Shown: positions 35,477-45,592, counted from the stretch's first letter. The stretch: 64,000 bases of DNA from an uncultured Erythrobacter sp. (GCA_947503155.1 CANNCL010000003.1:1-64000); one strand, 5' to 3'. Translations and numbers: made by a program. Notes: a model not told the origin generated them from the letters alone.

Positions 35477-36251
35477 CGTTGAAACTGTAGCCTGCACCGT
35501 AAAGCGTTTCGATCGCGCCAAATTCGCCGTCCACCACGCGGAATTTGCGGCGCATCCGTTTGATATGGCTGTCGACGGTGCGATCATCGACGAAAATGTC
35601 GTCGGGATAGGCCGCATCCATCAATTGGTTGCGGCTTTTGATAACGCCGGGACGCGCCGCGAGCGCCTCTAGAATAAGGAATTCGGTCACGGTCAGGCTA
35701 ACGGGCAGGTCATTCCACGCCACATGATGACGTGCGGGGTCCATATATAGGCGGCCGCGATCAATCTTGGGATGGGCGGGTTCCGGCGCACTGGTTTCAA
35801 TACCGATGGCGCGGTCTGGTTCTGCCCGGCGCAAAATTGCCCGAATGCGGGCGGTCAACAGGCGCAGGCTGAAAGGTTTAGCGATGTAATCATCCGCGCC
35901 CAGCTCTAGCCCGACTTCTTCGTCGGCCTCATCATCCTTGCTCGTCAGGAAAATCACCGGCAGCGGCCCGTGCGCGCGAACGCGGCGCAGCAATTCCAGC
36001 CCGTCCATCTTAGGCATTTTGATATCAAACACGGCCAAATCAGGCGGATTTTCAACCAAGGCCTTAAGCGCGGTTTCGCCGTCGGAATAAAGCCGTGTCA
36101 CGAACCCTTCTGCCTGCAAAGCAATCGAAACCGTGGTCAGGATATTGCGATCATCATCAACCAGCGCAATCTCAATTGCCTCTGATCTTGAAACACTAAC
36201 AGGCCCGTCGGGTGGCCCGCTTTCCTGCACGTCGCTGATCTCAGTGCTCAT
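35469..36251 (-). CDS. chvI: Response regulator ChvI
   Basis: This 260-residue OmpR-class regulator has a receiver domain (about 28-145) with the acidic pair in ALVDDDRN, phospho-Asp in [13 protein letters not shown] and the conserved Lys in YIAKPFS. The winged-helix DNA-binding domain (about 160-258) ends in HIKRMRRKF and a GYSFN terminus. It heads the operon chvI-chvG-hprK-rapZ-EIIA-ptsH and lies divergent to pckA. In rhizobia ChvI affects pckA expression, so the 416-base gap probably holds its sites. Confidence 0.94.
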   Translation of the reverse strand: MSTEISDVQESGPPDGPVSVSRSEAIEIALVDDDRNILTTVSIALQAEGFVTRLYSDGETALKALVENPPDLAVFDIKMPKMDGLELLRRVRAHGPLPVIFLTSKDDEADEEVGLELGADDYIAKPFSLRLLTARIRAILRRAEPDRAIGIETSAPEPAHPKIDRGRLYMDPARHHVAWNDLPVSLTVTEFLILEALAARPGVIKSRNQLMDAAYPDDIFVDDRTVDSHIKRMRRKFRVVDGEFGAIETLYGAGYSFNDG

Positions 36252-36667
36252 CGGTTCTCTCAATAGCTATATTTGGTGCAGCTCAATCGCAAATGAGGAT
36301 AGCGAATTCGGCGATGCGAAACAACGCGCCATATGGTGCGGGCGGCACGTTATCACAGCTTAGGGAATTGGTCCGTTTATCCGGCCCGGCCGATCCGCTT
36401 AGGCCAACCTACCTACCAATAAAAAGACCGTTCTGACAGGCACTTTGGTAAGCCAAAAAGCGCGGAATTCAGCCATTTTCTGCCCATCCGGCGGTTTGAC
36501 GGCGCGGGGTCTGGCATCTATGTGGCGCACGGGATCGGGTAACATCATAGCGAGCGAATCGCGGCTTTCCCTGCAAGACAGCAGGGCTGCAATCTTTAGC
36601 CGTTTGCGCTTGCGCCTTTTCTCATAGATTTTTCGCATCCGCGAATTTTGTTTTAGGAGAAGCTACG
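36252..36667. other. Divergent chvI / pckA promoter region
   Basis: This 416-base gap between divergent genes is less GC-rich than its surroundings. It should contain promoters in both directions. I see no long inverted repeat, small gene or recognisable operator. The only firm element is AGGAGA at 36655-36660, which serves the pckA TTG start. Confidence 0.6.
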
Positions 36668-38275
36668 TTGATCCCCCTCGCTCAATCGCTCGCTGCCCAA
36701 GGTATCGAGACCAAGGCCGATATTCATTCCAATTTGGGGACATCGGCTCTGGTCGAAGCGTCGCTCGCCGCCAAAGAAGGCGCGCTGTCAAAACATGGCG
36801 CTTTGGTGGTGCAGACCGGTGCGAAAACGGGGCGCAGCGCAAAGGACAAGTTCATTGTCCGCGATGAGACAACAGAAGATACGGTGTGGTGGGGCAAGGT
36901 GAATGCGTCGATGACGCCAGCACATTTCGCGGCTCTCAAAGAAGACTTTATGGCGGCAGTTGCGGGCAAAGAAACGCTATATGTCGCTGATCTGTTTGGC
37001 GGGTCGCAAGCCGATCACCGCGTGAATGTCCGCGTGATCAATGAACTGGCATGGCACAATCTGTTTATCCGCACCTTGCTCGTCCGTCCCACAGCGGAAG
37101 AACTGGCGGATATTACGCCCGAATATACGATTATCGATCTGCCGAGTTTTAAGGCCGATCCGGCGCGTCACGGCACCAATTCTGAAACAGTGATTGCGGT
37201 CAATCTGACCGAGAAACTGATCCTGATCGGCGGCACGAAATATGCCGGTGAGATGAAGAAGAGTGTGTTCGGCATCCTCAATTATCTGCTCCCGGCAAAG
37301 GGCGTGATGCCGATGCATTGTTCGAGCAATATCAGCGCGGATGGCAAAACGGCGGTGTTCTTTGGTCTGTCCGGCACGGGCAAGACGACGCTTTCCGCTG
37401 ATGCCTCGCGCACATTGATCGGTGATGATGAACACGGTTGGTCCGACACGGCGGTCTTTAATTTCGAAGGCGGCTGTTATGCGAAGATGATCCGCCTGTC
37501 GGAAGAAGCCGAGCCAGAAATTTATGCCACCACCCGCCGGTTTGGCACGGTGCTGGAAAATGTCGTGATGGACCCTGAGACGCGGGAACTCGACTTTGAC
37601 GATAACAGCCTCGCAGAGAATACGCGCGGCGCCTATCCGATTGATTACATTCCCAATGCCAGCGCCGATAATCTCGGCCCGGTGCCGTCGAATGTTGTCA
37701 TGCTCACGGCGGATGCGTTCGGCATTCTGCCTCCGATTGCGAAACTGACGCCGGAACAGGCGATGTATCACTTCCTATCGGGTTACACCGCCAAAGTTGC
37801 TGGTACGGAAATCGGCGTGACTGAACCCGAAGCGACATTCTCCACCTGCTTTGGCGCACCTTTCATGCCGCGCCACCCCAGCGTTTACGGCAATCTTTTG
37901 AAGGAACGTATCGCCAAAGGCCAAGTGCAATGCTGGCTGCTCAACACCGGCTGGACCGGGGGCAAATATGGCACGGGCAACCGTATGCCGATCAAGGCTA
38001 CCCGCGCATTGCTGAATGCGGCGCTCGACGGTGACCTTGATGGCGTTGAATTCCGCGAAGACGCCAATTTCGGCTTCGCAGTGCCTGTCCATGTGCCGGT
38101 ATTGGCCGATGCTGGGATAGATCAAACTATCCTCGATCCGCGCAGCACTTGGGCTGATAAAGGCGAATATGACACGGTAGCGGCCAAGCTGGTGCAATTG
38201 TTCATCGACAATTTCGCTGAGTTTGAGGCCCATGTCGACGAGGGTGTCCGCAAAGCGGCACCGGTTGCGGCCTAA
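36668..38275 (+). CDS. pckA: Phosphoenolpyruvate carboxykinase (ATP)
   Basis: PckA converts oxaloacetate and ATP to phosphoenolpyruvate, the entry to gluconeogenesis. The 535-residue protein has the kinase P-loop [13 protein letters not shown] near 235-247, the metal-binding Asp segment (IGDDEHGW) near 255, and [10 protein letters not shown] further on. No ATG fits the start. TTG at 36668 is spaced seven bases after AGGAGA and gives a family-like N-terminus, so it is the probable start and may limit translation. Divergence from chvI-chvG matches other alphaproteobacteria. Confidence 0.96.
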   Translation: MIPLAQSLAAQGIETKADIHSNLGTSALVEASLAAKEGALSKHGALVVQTGAKTGRSAKDKFIVRDETTEDTVWWGKVNASMTPAHFAALKEDFMAAVAGKETLYVADLFGGSQADHRVNVRVINELAWHNLFIRTLLVRPTAEELADITPEYTIIDLPSFKADPARHGTNSETVIAVNLTEKLILIGGTKYAGEMKKSVFGILNYLLPAKGVMPMHCSSNISADGKTAVFFGLSGTGKTTLSADASRTLIGDDEHGWSDTAVFNFEGGCYAKMIRLSEEAEPEIYATTRRFGTVLENVVMDPETRELDFDDNSLAENTRGAYPIDYIPNASADNLGPVPSNVVMLTADAFGILPPIAKLTPEQAMYHFLSGYTAKVAGTEIGVTEPEATFSTCFGAPFMPRHPSVYGNLLKERIAKGQVQCWLLNTGWTGGKYGTGNRMPIKATRALLNAALDGDLDGVEFREDANFGFAVPVHVPVLADAGIDQTILDPRSTWADKGEYDTVAAKLVQLFIDNFAEFEAHVDEGVRKAAPVAA

Positions 38276-38319
38276 GCTTACCGGCACAGCTTGCCGGCGA
38301 CTTCGTTACAACTTCTTGC

Positions 38320-38357
38320 AAAAGGCCCCGTTCGCTTTGGCGTGCGGGGCCTTTTTT
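38320..38357 (+). terminator. Rho-independent terminator of pckA
   Basis: AAAAGGCCCCG at 38320-38330 pairs with CGGGGCCTTTT at 38345-38355 around a 14-base loop and runs into a T-tract (TTTTTT). It lies 45 bases after the pckA stop. Confidence 0.9.
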
Positions 38358-38423
38358 GTACTGCGACAAACGTCTAGGCTGTCGCCAACACGCAGACATA
38401 AATCACACCGAAGGGATTACATT

Positions 38424-38786
38424 ATGAGCATTCTCGACAGCATCATGCAGCAGGTCGCTGGTTCACCCGACACCGTTGCCAGTCTGGCTGAAAAAGTCGG
38501 CATTGATCCGGCGCTGGCGGAAAAGGCGATTGCCGCATTGGGCGCATCGCATGTGCAAGAAGGCGACACGGTTGAGATGGCGGCGGAGCAAACCGGCATC
38601 GACGCAGGCGCATTGAGCGGCATCGTATCGCAACTTGGCGGCGAAGGCGCGCTGGGCAATATCGCCTCGCAAATGCAGGATAATCCGGCGCTTTCCGGCG
38701 TGATGAGTATGCTCGATAAAGACGGCGACGGCAGCCCGCTGAATGATATTGCTGGGATGGCATCGGGCCTGTTTGGCCGCAAATAA
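38424..38786 (+). CDS. Small soluble protein, YidB/DUF937-like
   Basis: This 120-residue, acidic, alpha-helical protein has no signal peptide. Its blocks are SLAEKVGIDPALAEKAIAAL and SQMQDNPALSGVMSMLDKDG. The last ends in an EF-hand-like DKDGDGS loop (near 100) that might bind calcium. It resembles the YidB/DUF937 group, like the next gene 41 bases downstream, and the two probably form one operon. Function is unknown. Confidence 0.7.
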   Translation: MSILDSIMQQVAGSPDTVASLAEKVGIDPALAEKAIAALGASHVQEGDTVEMAAEQTGIDAGALSGIVSQLGGEGALGNIASQMQDNPALSGVMSMLDKDGDGSPLNDIAGMASGLFGRK

Positions 38787-38827
38787 AACCACTCACGAAA
38801 TCGGCCGCATAACGAGAAGGAATAGCT

Positions 38828-39388
38828 ATGAGCCTAGCAGCAATGCTCCAACAATCCGGGGCGATCACATCTATGGCGCGCGAATTGGGCGTCGACGAAA
38901 ACACCGCAAAGACCGCCGCTGGCGCGCTTTTGCCAGCGATTGTCGCTGGTATGGGGCGCAGCGCGACGGGCGGCACGAGCACGCCGGATCCGATGGGCGG
39001 GCTGGGCAGTTTGGCTGGCGCCATTCTGGGTGGCGGCAGTTCGTCAGGCGGCGGATTAGGCGGAGCATTGGCAGGCGGCCTTGGCGGCGGTTTGTTAGAC
39101 GCTGTGCTTGGCACCAGCCCGACGCCGACGGCTCCGGGTAATGACATTCTAGGCAATATCTTTGGTAGCAAAGATGTGAGCCGTTCGGTCGCGGGCGAGG
39201 TCGCATCCTTGACCGGCCTCGACGAAGGAATGCTCAAGAAGATGTTGCCGATCCTCGCAATGGCGGTCGCTGGCTATATGGCGAAAGAAGCCACGGGCGG
39301 CGGCGCACCAGGCGGCACGAGCGGCGGCGGGGGCAGCCCGCTGGGCGGCATCCTCGGCTCCATCGTCGGCGGGATGATGTCGCGCTAA
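38828..39388 (+). CDS. DUF937 family protein with glycine-rich linkers
   Basis: In this 186-residue protein the N-terminal helices (MARELGVDENTAKTAAGALL) match the DUF937/YidB pattern. A long Gly/Ser linker (about 45-95) follows, then a second helical unit (VAGEVASLTGLDEGMLKKML) and a second Gly-rich tail. No signal peptide is visible. Family function is unknown; such proteins occur near cell-envelope and stress genes. It is paired with the related smaller gene upstream. Confidence 0.8.
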   Translation: MSLAAMLQQSGAITSMARELGVDENTAKTAAGALLPAIVAGMGRSATGGTSTPDPMGGLGSLAGAILGGGSSSGGGLGGALAGGLGGGLLDAVLGTSPTPTAPGNDILGNIFGSKDVSRSVAGEVASLTGLDEGMLKKMLPILAMAVAGYMAKEATGGGAPGGTSGGGGSPLGGILGSIVGGMMSR

Positions 39389-39397
39389 TTTGCTTGG

Positions 39398-41104
39398 CTA
39401 GCGCGCTTCGGCGGGCTCCAACGGTTCAAGATTGGGCGGGTCGGATGGCGAAGGTGTATCAGCACCTTCGCTGTCATCGGCCCGCTCTTCTTTGTCACGC
39501 TGCCGCCGTGCGGTTCCTGCGGCTTCGTCCGCATCCTCATCTGTGCCCTCAGCCTCTGCAATACTGGCGACCAACGCCGCTTGCAGATCGCCCAGTGCAA
39601 ACGCCTCTCCATCGGGTACATCTTCCAACGCATCGACCATCATCGTGGCAATTGTTGCCGTGGCTCCGCCATGTGGGTTCGCGGCGAGCGGTTCTAGGCT
39701 TTGCCGGGCAATGTCGATCTTGCCTTCGCCCGCCTGCATGATCGCGACTTGCAGCCACAATCCTTGGTCAAATGGAGCAAGCTGCGCCGCCCTCTCCAAC
39801 GCCGCGCGGGCATTGTCACTTGGCTCCTCGCCGCGTTCCGCAAAGCTGCGGTAGAAATAGATAAGCGGGAGCGGATGATCGTTTTCGCGCGCGTTCAAAT
39901 CCTGAAACGGCACCATGGCGGCGGCGTAGGCGGCATCTGGATCATCTGCTTCTTCCGCCATGCGAAACAGCGCGAAACCTTTTTGCGCATAAGGATTGGT
40001 GCGCGCCGGATCGATCGCCATTGCGGCATCAGCGGCCGCGATTGCCTCTGCATTATTGCCCGCATCAAATTCAGATTCTGCCAAAGCGGCCAAGACACCG
40101 GCATCGCGCGGATATTCTTCCGCGACGTCGCGCGCATCATCTAACAGATCGAGCGCTCTTTCGCGGGTCACGCCGCGCTGTGATGCCATGCGGATCGGCA
40201 TCATTTCAGCCTCCCCGCGCGATAGGCGGCGCAACGTCACCTCGGCAATCGGCAGGTTCTCCGCCTGAATTCCATAATTTTGCAGGCCGCGGCTGCGCAG
40301 GTAGTTTTCAAGTTCCAATTGCAACACGTCGAGGTCGCCAAAAACCTCCTCCGCTGCTTCGAGGCCGTTTTCGCCTGCGCGCACCTTGTTCCAATATTCG
40401 GAGAGCTGTCCGCTGCGGGATTCTTTGAATTGCAGGAAATGATAGAGCAGCCAGCTGCGCCCGTAGAATGCATCATATCCGCGTCCGCGATTGGCCTCAT
40501 ACAGCGATGGATCGAAGAGTTCATGGACGCTGACTGGATCGGCGAAATAGAGCTCGCTCGCGCGGTGCTGTGCCGGCAAGCCGATTGAAATGCTGCCATC
40601 GCGGTTAAAGATTGCCGAGGCAAAAAACTCCGCTGCGCCTTCGCTCATCCAGCGCGGCATCGCAAAGCGCGAGGTCGAGATCAGGAAATGGTGCGCATAT
40701 TCATGCAAGAGAATGACGGTCGAGAAATGCGGATAACCGCCGCTGCGATTACGGATGTCTTGCACAAAGGCGCGGCTCGCCCCGGCGCGCGGGATATACA
40801 TTCCGCCAATCGAACGGCTTTCGGTGTCGAGTACGCGGCGCAATTGGCGCTGATTACCAACGACGAAGATGACGACGCGGTTGGACGGGCTGGGCGGGGG
40901 AACGCTGCGGCCGGTGATGATCTCCATCGCCCGGTGATACCGTTCGAGGTTTTCAGAAAAACGCCGAATGTCGCGCTCGCTATCATCGGCATAGATAACG
41001 AAATTGTCGCTTTGCGCTTCGTACCAAGCGGCCTGTGCATCCGCCGGAATCAGTATTGCAAGACAAGCGGCCAGCGCAATCGCGCAATTGCGAATTAAAT
41101 TCAT
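39398..41104 (-). CDS. Secreted gluzincin-type metallohydrolase with TPR repeats
   Basis: This 568-residue protein has a signal peptide (1-25, ADAQA|A). A peptidase-MA-like domain follows: HEYAH at residues 134-138 is a zinc HExxH site, and the third ligand is probably Glu155 or Glu159 in WMSEGAAEFF. Residues about 300-510 look like TPR helices (for example AIAAADAAMAIDPARTNPYAQKG). The last 60 residues are acidic and disordered. It probably acts in the periplasm. The substrate is unknown. I chose the ATG at 41104 for the signal peptide. Confidence 0.82.
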   Translation of the reverse strand: MNLIRNCAIALAACLAILIPADAQAAWYEAQSDNFVIYADDSERDIRRFSENLERYHRAMEIITGRSVPPPSPSNRVVIFVVGNQRQLRRVLDTESRSIGGMYIPRAGASRAFVQDIRNRSGGYPHFSTVILLHEYAHHFLISTSRFAMPRWMSEGAAEFFASAIFNRDGSISIGLPAQHRASELYFADPVSVHELFDPSLYEANRGRGYDAFYGRSWLLYHFLQFKESRSGQLSEYWNKVRAGENGLEAAEEVFGDLDVLQLELENYLRSRGLQNYGIQAENLPIAEVTLRRLSRGEAEMMPIRMASQRGVTRERALDLLDDARDVAEEYPRDAGVLAALAESEFDAGNNAEAIAAADAAMAIDPARTNPYAQKGFALFRMAEEADDPDAAYAAAMVPFQDLNARENDHPLPLIYFYRSFAERGEEPSDNARAALERAAQLAPFDQGLWLQVAIMQAGEGKIDIARQSLEPLAANPHGGATATIATMMVDALEDVPDGEAFALGDLQAALVASIAEAEGTDEDADEAAGTARRQRDKEERADDSEGADTPSPSDPPNLEPLEPAEAR

Positions 41105-41196
41105 ACGGCGTCCCTGTTTGATGCCCGCAGAAAACTGACGAGCAAGTAACTGACGCAAAACTATAGTTTATGATCCGGTATTGGCCAGAGGGAATT

Positions 41197-42822
41197 CTAT
41201 TGCGCTGGCTCTCTCAATCCGTCGAGATAGGTCCAAATGCGGCTGACGACGACGGACCCTTCGCCAACCGCGCTGGCGACGCGTTTGACGGAACCTGACC
41301 GCACATCGCCGACCGCGAATATTCCGTCGGTGCCCGTTTCAAACGGGGTTTCGCGCCCGACCGATGCGCCGGTGCGCACAAATCCTTTGTCATCTGTCTC
41401 CACCAATCCCGACAACCAATCGGTGTTGGGAGCCGCGCCGATCATAATGAACAGCGCGCGCGAATCGACACGGGTTTCGCCTTCGGGAGTGCTGAAGGTG
41501 ACCGCTTCCAACCAATCCTCGCCGTGCAATTGGGTCACGCTGGTGTTGTAATGGATCGTGATGCGCGGATCAGCCTCTAGCCGCTGCGACAGATAGCTGG
41601 ACATAGACGCAGCCAAGCTGTCTGAGCGGACGACCAAATGCACATGCGCCGCGCTGCGCGATAGATACATCGCCGCCTGGCCCGCCGAATTGCCGCCGCC
41701 AATGACGACCGCTTCTGTTTTGGAGCAAAAACGCGCCTCCATCTCCGTCGCGGAATAAAAGATGCCGGCGCCTTCCAATTCGCGCAAATTTTCCAGCGGC
41801 AGGCGGTTATATTGTACGCCAGTGCTGACCAATACGGCTTTTGCGCAAATCTCATCTTGCCCGTCCAGCACGGCGCAATAGGTGCCATCCTCGCGCCGCG
41901 TCAGCCCCTCTACCCGGCGCGGCATGACAAACCGCGTGCCGAATTTCAGCGCTTGAATTTGCCCGCGATAGGTTAGGTCCGTGCCGCTGATGCCGGTCGG
42001 GAAACCCATGTAGTTTTCGATCCGGCTCGACGTGCCCGCTTGTCCGCCAATCGCCATATCTTCGACGACCAAAGCGTCCAAACCCTCTGACCCGGCATAG
42101 ACCGCCGCTGCGACGCCCGCCGGGCCGCCGCCAACGATCAACAAGTCGAAATCGCGGCGCGAACAGATGCTGAGATCAAGATTGAGATATTGCGCGACTT
42201 TGCGCGGGGTGGGGTCTTCGAGTTTCGTATCGGTGCCCAAGATAACGGATGGCTGATAACCGGTGAGGTCGCACACTTGAGTGGTTTGATCATCGCGCGC
42301 ATCCATATCAAAGCTTTGGAACGGGATGCGATTGCGCGACAGGAACCGTTCGACCGCTTGGACCTCTGGATCGCGGTCTGCTCCGATGATTTTGACAGAG
42401 CCGGTGGACATCTCAAATTGCTTGCGCCGCCGCGCGGCGAAGACCGTGATGATATGGTCGGACAGTTCAGGAATACGGTTCATCAGGTCGAGCACGCCAT
42501 CACGCGGGGCCTCGATCACGGTAGTGTCGACCGCCGCGCGCATTTTGAGGTAATTGGTGGCGCGGTTGAGAAACCCGATTTCCCCCATAAATTGGGTCGG
42601 GCCTAGGCCGGATTCCATCATCCGTTCGCCCGTATAAGGGTTCACGACCTCAATTTCGCCGTCGAGAACATAGACGAATGTGTCCATCACATCGCCGATT
42701 TCAGCGATGATCTCGCCCGCTTTGTAAATGCGTTCCCCGCCGATTTCGCAGATCGCATCAACATGGGCCTGCGCCAGCGGCACACGCTTCATCGTCTCAA
42801 GTTCGAGGCCAAGTTGTTCCAC
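41197..42822 (-). CDS. Flavoprotein with cyclic-nucleotide-binding and thioredoxin-reductase-like domains
   Basis: This 541-residue protein has three parts. Residues about 10-135 form a cNMP-binding jelly roll (IYKAGEIIAEIGD, FMGEIGFLNRATN). Residues about 140-215 form a glutaredoxin/thioredoxin-like segment. Residues 225-535 form a TrxB-like flavoprotein with FAD motif LLIVGGGPAGVAAAVYAGSEG, NADPH motif AVVIGGGNSAGQAAMYL and GIFAVGDVRSGSVKRVASAVGEG. The CxxC pair of true thioredoxin reductases is missing, so it cannot work by that dithiol mechanism. Cyclic-nucleotide control is inference. Confidence 0.85.
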   Translation of the reverse strand: MEQLGLELETMKRVPLAQAHVDAICEIGGERIYKAGEIIAEIGDVMDTFVYVLDGEIEVVNPYTGERMMESGLGPTQFMGEIGFLNRATNYLKMRAAVDTTVIEAPRDGVLDLMNRIPELSDHIITVFAARRRKQFEMSTGSVKIIGADRDPEVQAVERFLSRNRIPFQSFDMDARDDQTTQVCDLTGYQPSVILGTDTKLEDPTPRKVAQYLNLDLSICSRRDFDLLIVGGGPAGVAAAVYAGSEGLDALVVEDMAIGGQAGTSSRIENYMGFPTGISGTDLTYRGQIQALKFGTRFVMPRRVEGLTRREDGTYCAVLDGQDEICAKAVLVSTGVQYNRLPLENLRELEGAGIFYSATEMEARFCSKTEAVVIGGGNSAGQAAMYLSRSAAHVHLVVRSDSLAASMSSYLSQRLEADPRITIHYNTSVTQLHGEDWLEAVTFSTPEGETRVDSRALFIMIGAAPNTDWLSGLVETDDKGFVRTGASVGRETPFETGTDGIFAVGDVRSGSVKRVASAVGEGSVVVSRIWTYLDGLREPAQ

Positions 42823-42879
42823 GCTGCGTCTCCTGATGGCTAGTTGGACACTAGATAAGAACGCAGCCCGGCAATACCA

Positions 42880-44763
42880 TTATGCCGTGTCGATATACCG
42901 CCCGACCGTCTTGCCCACCACATCCAGCGGCGCATTGCCGCCTAGGATTACGGCGGTGTTGAACGCCTTGAAATCGTACGCCGCGCCCATTTCTGCCTGC
43001 GCCCGCGCGCGTTGCCGCACGATTTCGCTGTGCCCGATTTTGTAGGAACAGGCCTGTCCCGGCCAGCTGCAATAGCGGTCCACTTCGCCTGCGACTTCTT
43101 GCGGTTTTGACCCGTTGCGTTCCACAAAGAATGCGTTGGCTTGTTGCCGCGTCCAGCGTTTGGAATGCAGGCCCGTATCCACCACTAGGCGGCAGGCGCG
43201 AAACGCGAGGCTTTGCAAATAGCCCAGCCGTCCCACAGCAAAATCGTCATAAGCGCCCAGTTCATCAGCGAGCTGTTCCCCGTATAGCGCCCAGCCTTCG
43301 CTGAATGCGCCAAATGCCAGGATGGACCGGATCAGCGGCAGACGGTTGGAATATTCCCCCTCCCACACATGGCCCGGAATGCTTTCGTGGAACGTCAGGT
43401 CGGGCAGGTCATATTTGCGGTGCAGATCGGTGTCGCGCAAATTGATCCAGAAACGGCCCGGAATACTGCCATCCTTGCTGCCCGCGCCGCCATAGGCGCC
43501 CGGCGCGCCGGCTTCTTCATTGATCGGGATACGGCGCACTTCCATATTGGGATTGACCAATTGGTTGAATGCGCGCGGCATTTGGCCTTTGATCCATTCG
43601 ATGCGGTCATCGATCATCGCGAAGATTTCCGCGCGCCCCGGATCGCCCGGTGCAAATTTGTAACGCGGATCATCGCCCAGCGCCTGCATCCGTTCGCCCA
43701 CGGTGCCTTGCGTGTAGCCGATATCGCGCAGGATCGGGTCCATCCGGCCATGCAATGTGGCCAGTTCGTCCAATCCTTGTTCATGGATTTCATCGGGGCT
43801 GAGCGAGGTTGTGGTTGATGCGCTGGTGGACCAAGAATACCATGCTTCGCCCTCTGGCTGTGCCCAGATACCGGCGTCGGATTTGGCGATGCCGCGCTGA
43901 ACCCTAAGCTCGGCGAGTTGGCGTTGGAGCGCGGGGACGAGGCGGTCATTTACGATGCCGACTGCTTGCCGCGAGGCGGTGATCGCTGGTTCGAGGTCGC
44001 TGGTCAGCAGCGGAGCGGCATATGCGCCGCCATTGCTCGCCGCATCAGCGATATTCGATTCCATCTGAGCGATGGTTTTATCCAGCAAGAAGTCCGGCGG
44101 AACCACGCCCATGCCGCGCGCCTCTGCGATCCGGTCGGTTTCGCCGTCCAATACCGCGCTGACTTCGTTCAAACGGCCAAGATAATATTCCACATCTTGG
44201 CGGTCACGCAGAGGCTGCGTCGCGCCAAAGTGCCGAGGGAAATCGATATAGCCGCCGACATTTTGGATCACGAGATACGGCGCATTGCGCCACGATCCGA
44301 CCGCGACATCGCCGTAGGGCAGGTTCATGCCCTCCACCGCTTTGGAATAAGCGCTCTCGACCACTTCAAAACCGGTCAGTTGATCCGGGGTCAGCCCCTC
44401 TTTGGGATAGGTTCGCGCATCTTCGAGCAGTTCGGTCAGCGTCGCCTTGTAAGCTTCGCGCCCTTCGCCGCCGGTCGCACCAAATGTACCGCGCCAATCG
44501 GCATAATCGCCGGTGTCCACGCCCAGTCCCGTCGCGCGGCCCGGTTCATGGCGCAGCATCGTGTAGGCGATTTCATCAAGCTTTGCGTCCGCGCCCATTG
44601 CGGGCATCGGAGATCCAGCGGAGCTGGCCGTCTGTCCGGCTTGTCCCGGCATACCATCCGCGCCGCGAACCGACATGCAGCCGCCCGTCATCGCCAATGC
44701 AGAAACGCCGCCAAGCCCATAAAGGGCCTGACGGCGTGTGAAGCTGTTTTGTGTCTCTGTCAT
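42880..44763 (-). CDS. DUF885 family protein, Tat-exported lipoprotein
   Basis: This 627-residue protein begins with a twin-arginine-like signal (FTRRQALYGLGG) that runs into lipobox TGGC near residue 29, so it should be an exported lipoprotein. The DUF885 domain contains HESIPGH near 450, an HExxxxH metal site, and WALYGEQLADELG near 490 with the third acidic ligand. DUF885 proteins look like zinc carboxypeptidases of the M3/M32 type. Substrates are unknown. GAGGATATG supports the start at 44763. Confidence 0.87.
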   Translation of the reverse strand: MTETQNSFTRRQALYGLGGVSALAMTGGCMSVRGADGMPGQAGQTASSAGSPMPAMGADAKLDEIAYTMLRHEPGRATGLGVDTGDYADWRGTFGATGGEGREAYKATLTELLEDARTYPKEGLTPDQLTGFEVVESAYSKAVEGMNLPYGDVAVGSWRNAPYLVIQNVGGYIDFPRHFGATQPLRDRQDVEYYLGRLNEVSAVLDGETDRIAEARGMGVVPPDFLLDKTIAQMESNIADAASNGGAYAAPLLTSDLEPAITASRQAVGIVNDRLVPALQRQLAELRVQRGIAKSDAGIWAQPEGEAWYSWSTSASTTTSLSPDEIHEQGLDELATLHGRMDPILRDIGYTQGTVGERMQALGDDPRYKFAPGDPGRAEIFAMIDDRIEWIKGQMPRAFNQLVNPNMEVRRIPINEEAGAPGAYGGAGSKDGSIPGRFWINLRDTDLHRKYDLPDLTFHESIPGHVWEGEYSNRLPLIRSILAFGAFSEGWALYGEQLADELGAYDDFAVGRLGYLQSLAFRACRLVVDTGLHSKRWTRQQANAFFVERNGSKPQEVAGEVDRYCSWPGQACSYKIGHSEIVRQRARAQAEMGAAYDFKAFNTAVILGGNAPLDVVGKTVGRYIDTA

Positions 44764-44799
44764 ATCCTCAGGTGTTACCCCGCGGATATTGGGAGTCAA

Positions 44800-45159
44800 T
44801 CAGTCCTTCAGATCAGCTGGGACGATCCCGCCCGCATCTGCGATTTTGTTCATCACCGCTTTATGCAGCGCGATGTTATCTTCCGCCGTGCCTGAATAGC
44901 CAGCATTGCCCAATTCCTGAGCCAGTTCCTTGCGGTTGGCGTAGCTTGGATCGATTTGAACGAGTTTCATCAGGTCAACGATGGACGTTTTCCAATTGAG
45001 CTTGTCCGAACCCGGAATGCTGCCGATGCGCTGTTCTACGTCAACGCCGGCGATGGCTTCGCGCTGCGGAGCTGCTGCTGGAGCCGCCGCCGCTGCTGGC
45101 GCTGCTTCTTCTTCGTCACCGCCAAAGATGGCGTTTGAGATTGAACTGAAAATTCCCAT
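44800..45159 (-). CDS. DUF3597 family protein
   Basis: This 119-residue protein begins MGIFSSISNAIFG, has an Ala/Pro-rich linker (about 17-33) and a conserved C-terminal domain (about 38-119). That domain contains SDKLNWKTSIVDLMKL, YANRKELAQELG and HKAVMNKIADAGG. It resembles DUF3597, whose solved structures show a small helical domain. The role is unknown. The Ala/Pro linker looks like a LysM-free spacer between helix and domain. Confidence 0.85.
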   Translation of the reverse strand: MGIFSSISNAIFGGDEEEAAPAAAAAPAAAPQREAIAGVDVEQRIGSIPGSDKLNWKTSIVDLMKLVQIDPSYANRKELAQELGNAGYSGTAEDNIALHKAVMNKIADAGGIVPADLKD

Positions 45160-45279
45160 GATATTCTCCCTTACCGAATGTGAATGTGACCCTAGACGCC
45201 CCGATCAGGATGTTCCAGAGCAATGACGCGAAAGGGTGCCGCTCAGTTGTAAATTCATGAATACGGACTTTTGAAGATT

Positions 45280-45540
45280 ATGTGGGAAGCGATCACCGAA
45301 TTTTTCACGACACAGGTGAGCAGCGTGATGGCGCTGGTCATGTTGGCGGCATTGGCTTTGGTGATCGGAGCAGTCGTTCTTTACCGCCGGACAGGCGAAG
45401 CAAAGCAGCCGATTTTGATGGTGATCTTGGCATTGATTGCAGTCGGCAATGTCCTGATCCTGACGATCCCGACAGCCGATGGAACCGCCCCGATTGACCA
45501 AGCGTCAATCGACGAAACAGAAACGACCGAGACGCGCTAA
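45280..45540 (+). CDS. Small two-helix membrane protein
   Basis: This 86-residue protein has helices at about residues 16-35 and 45-63, joined by a short YRRTGEAKQ loop. The acidic C-terminus is rich in Thr/Glu and ends in ETETTETR. I take the ATG at 45280 rather than the in-frame TTG at 45271, because GAAG sits just upstream and the TTG has none. I do not recognise the family. Confidence 0.6.
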   Translation: MWEAITEFFTTQVSSVMALVMLAALALVIGAVVLYRRTGEAKQPILMVILALIAVGNVLILTIPTADGTAPIDQASIDETETTETR

Positions 45541-45592
45541 CGCCCCGGCCGCAGCTGTTCAGCACCCTATATTCACGGGGATGCTGAAGGAT

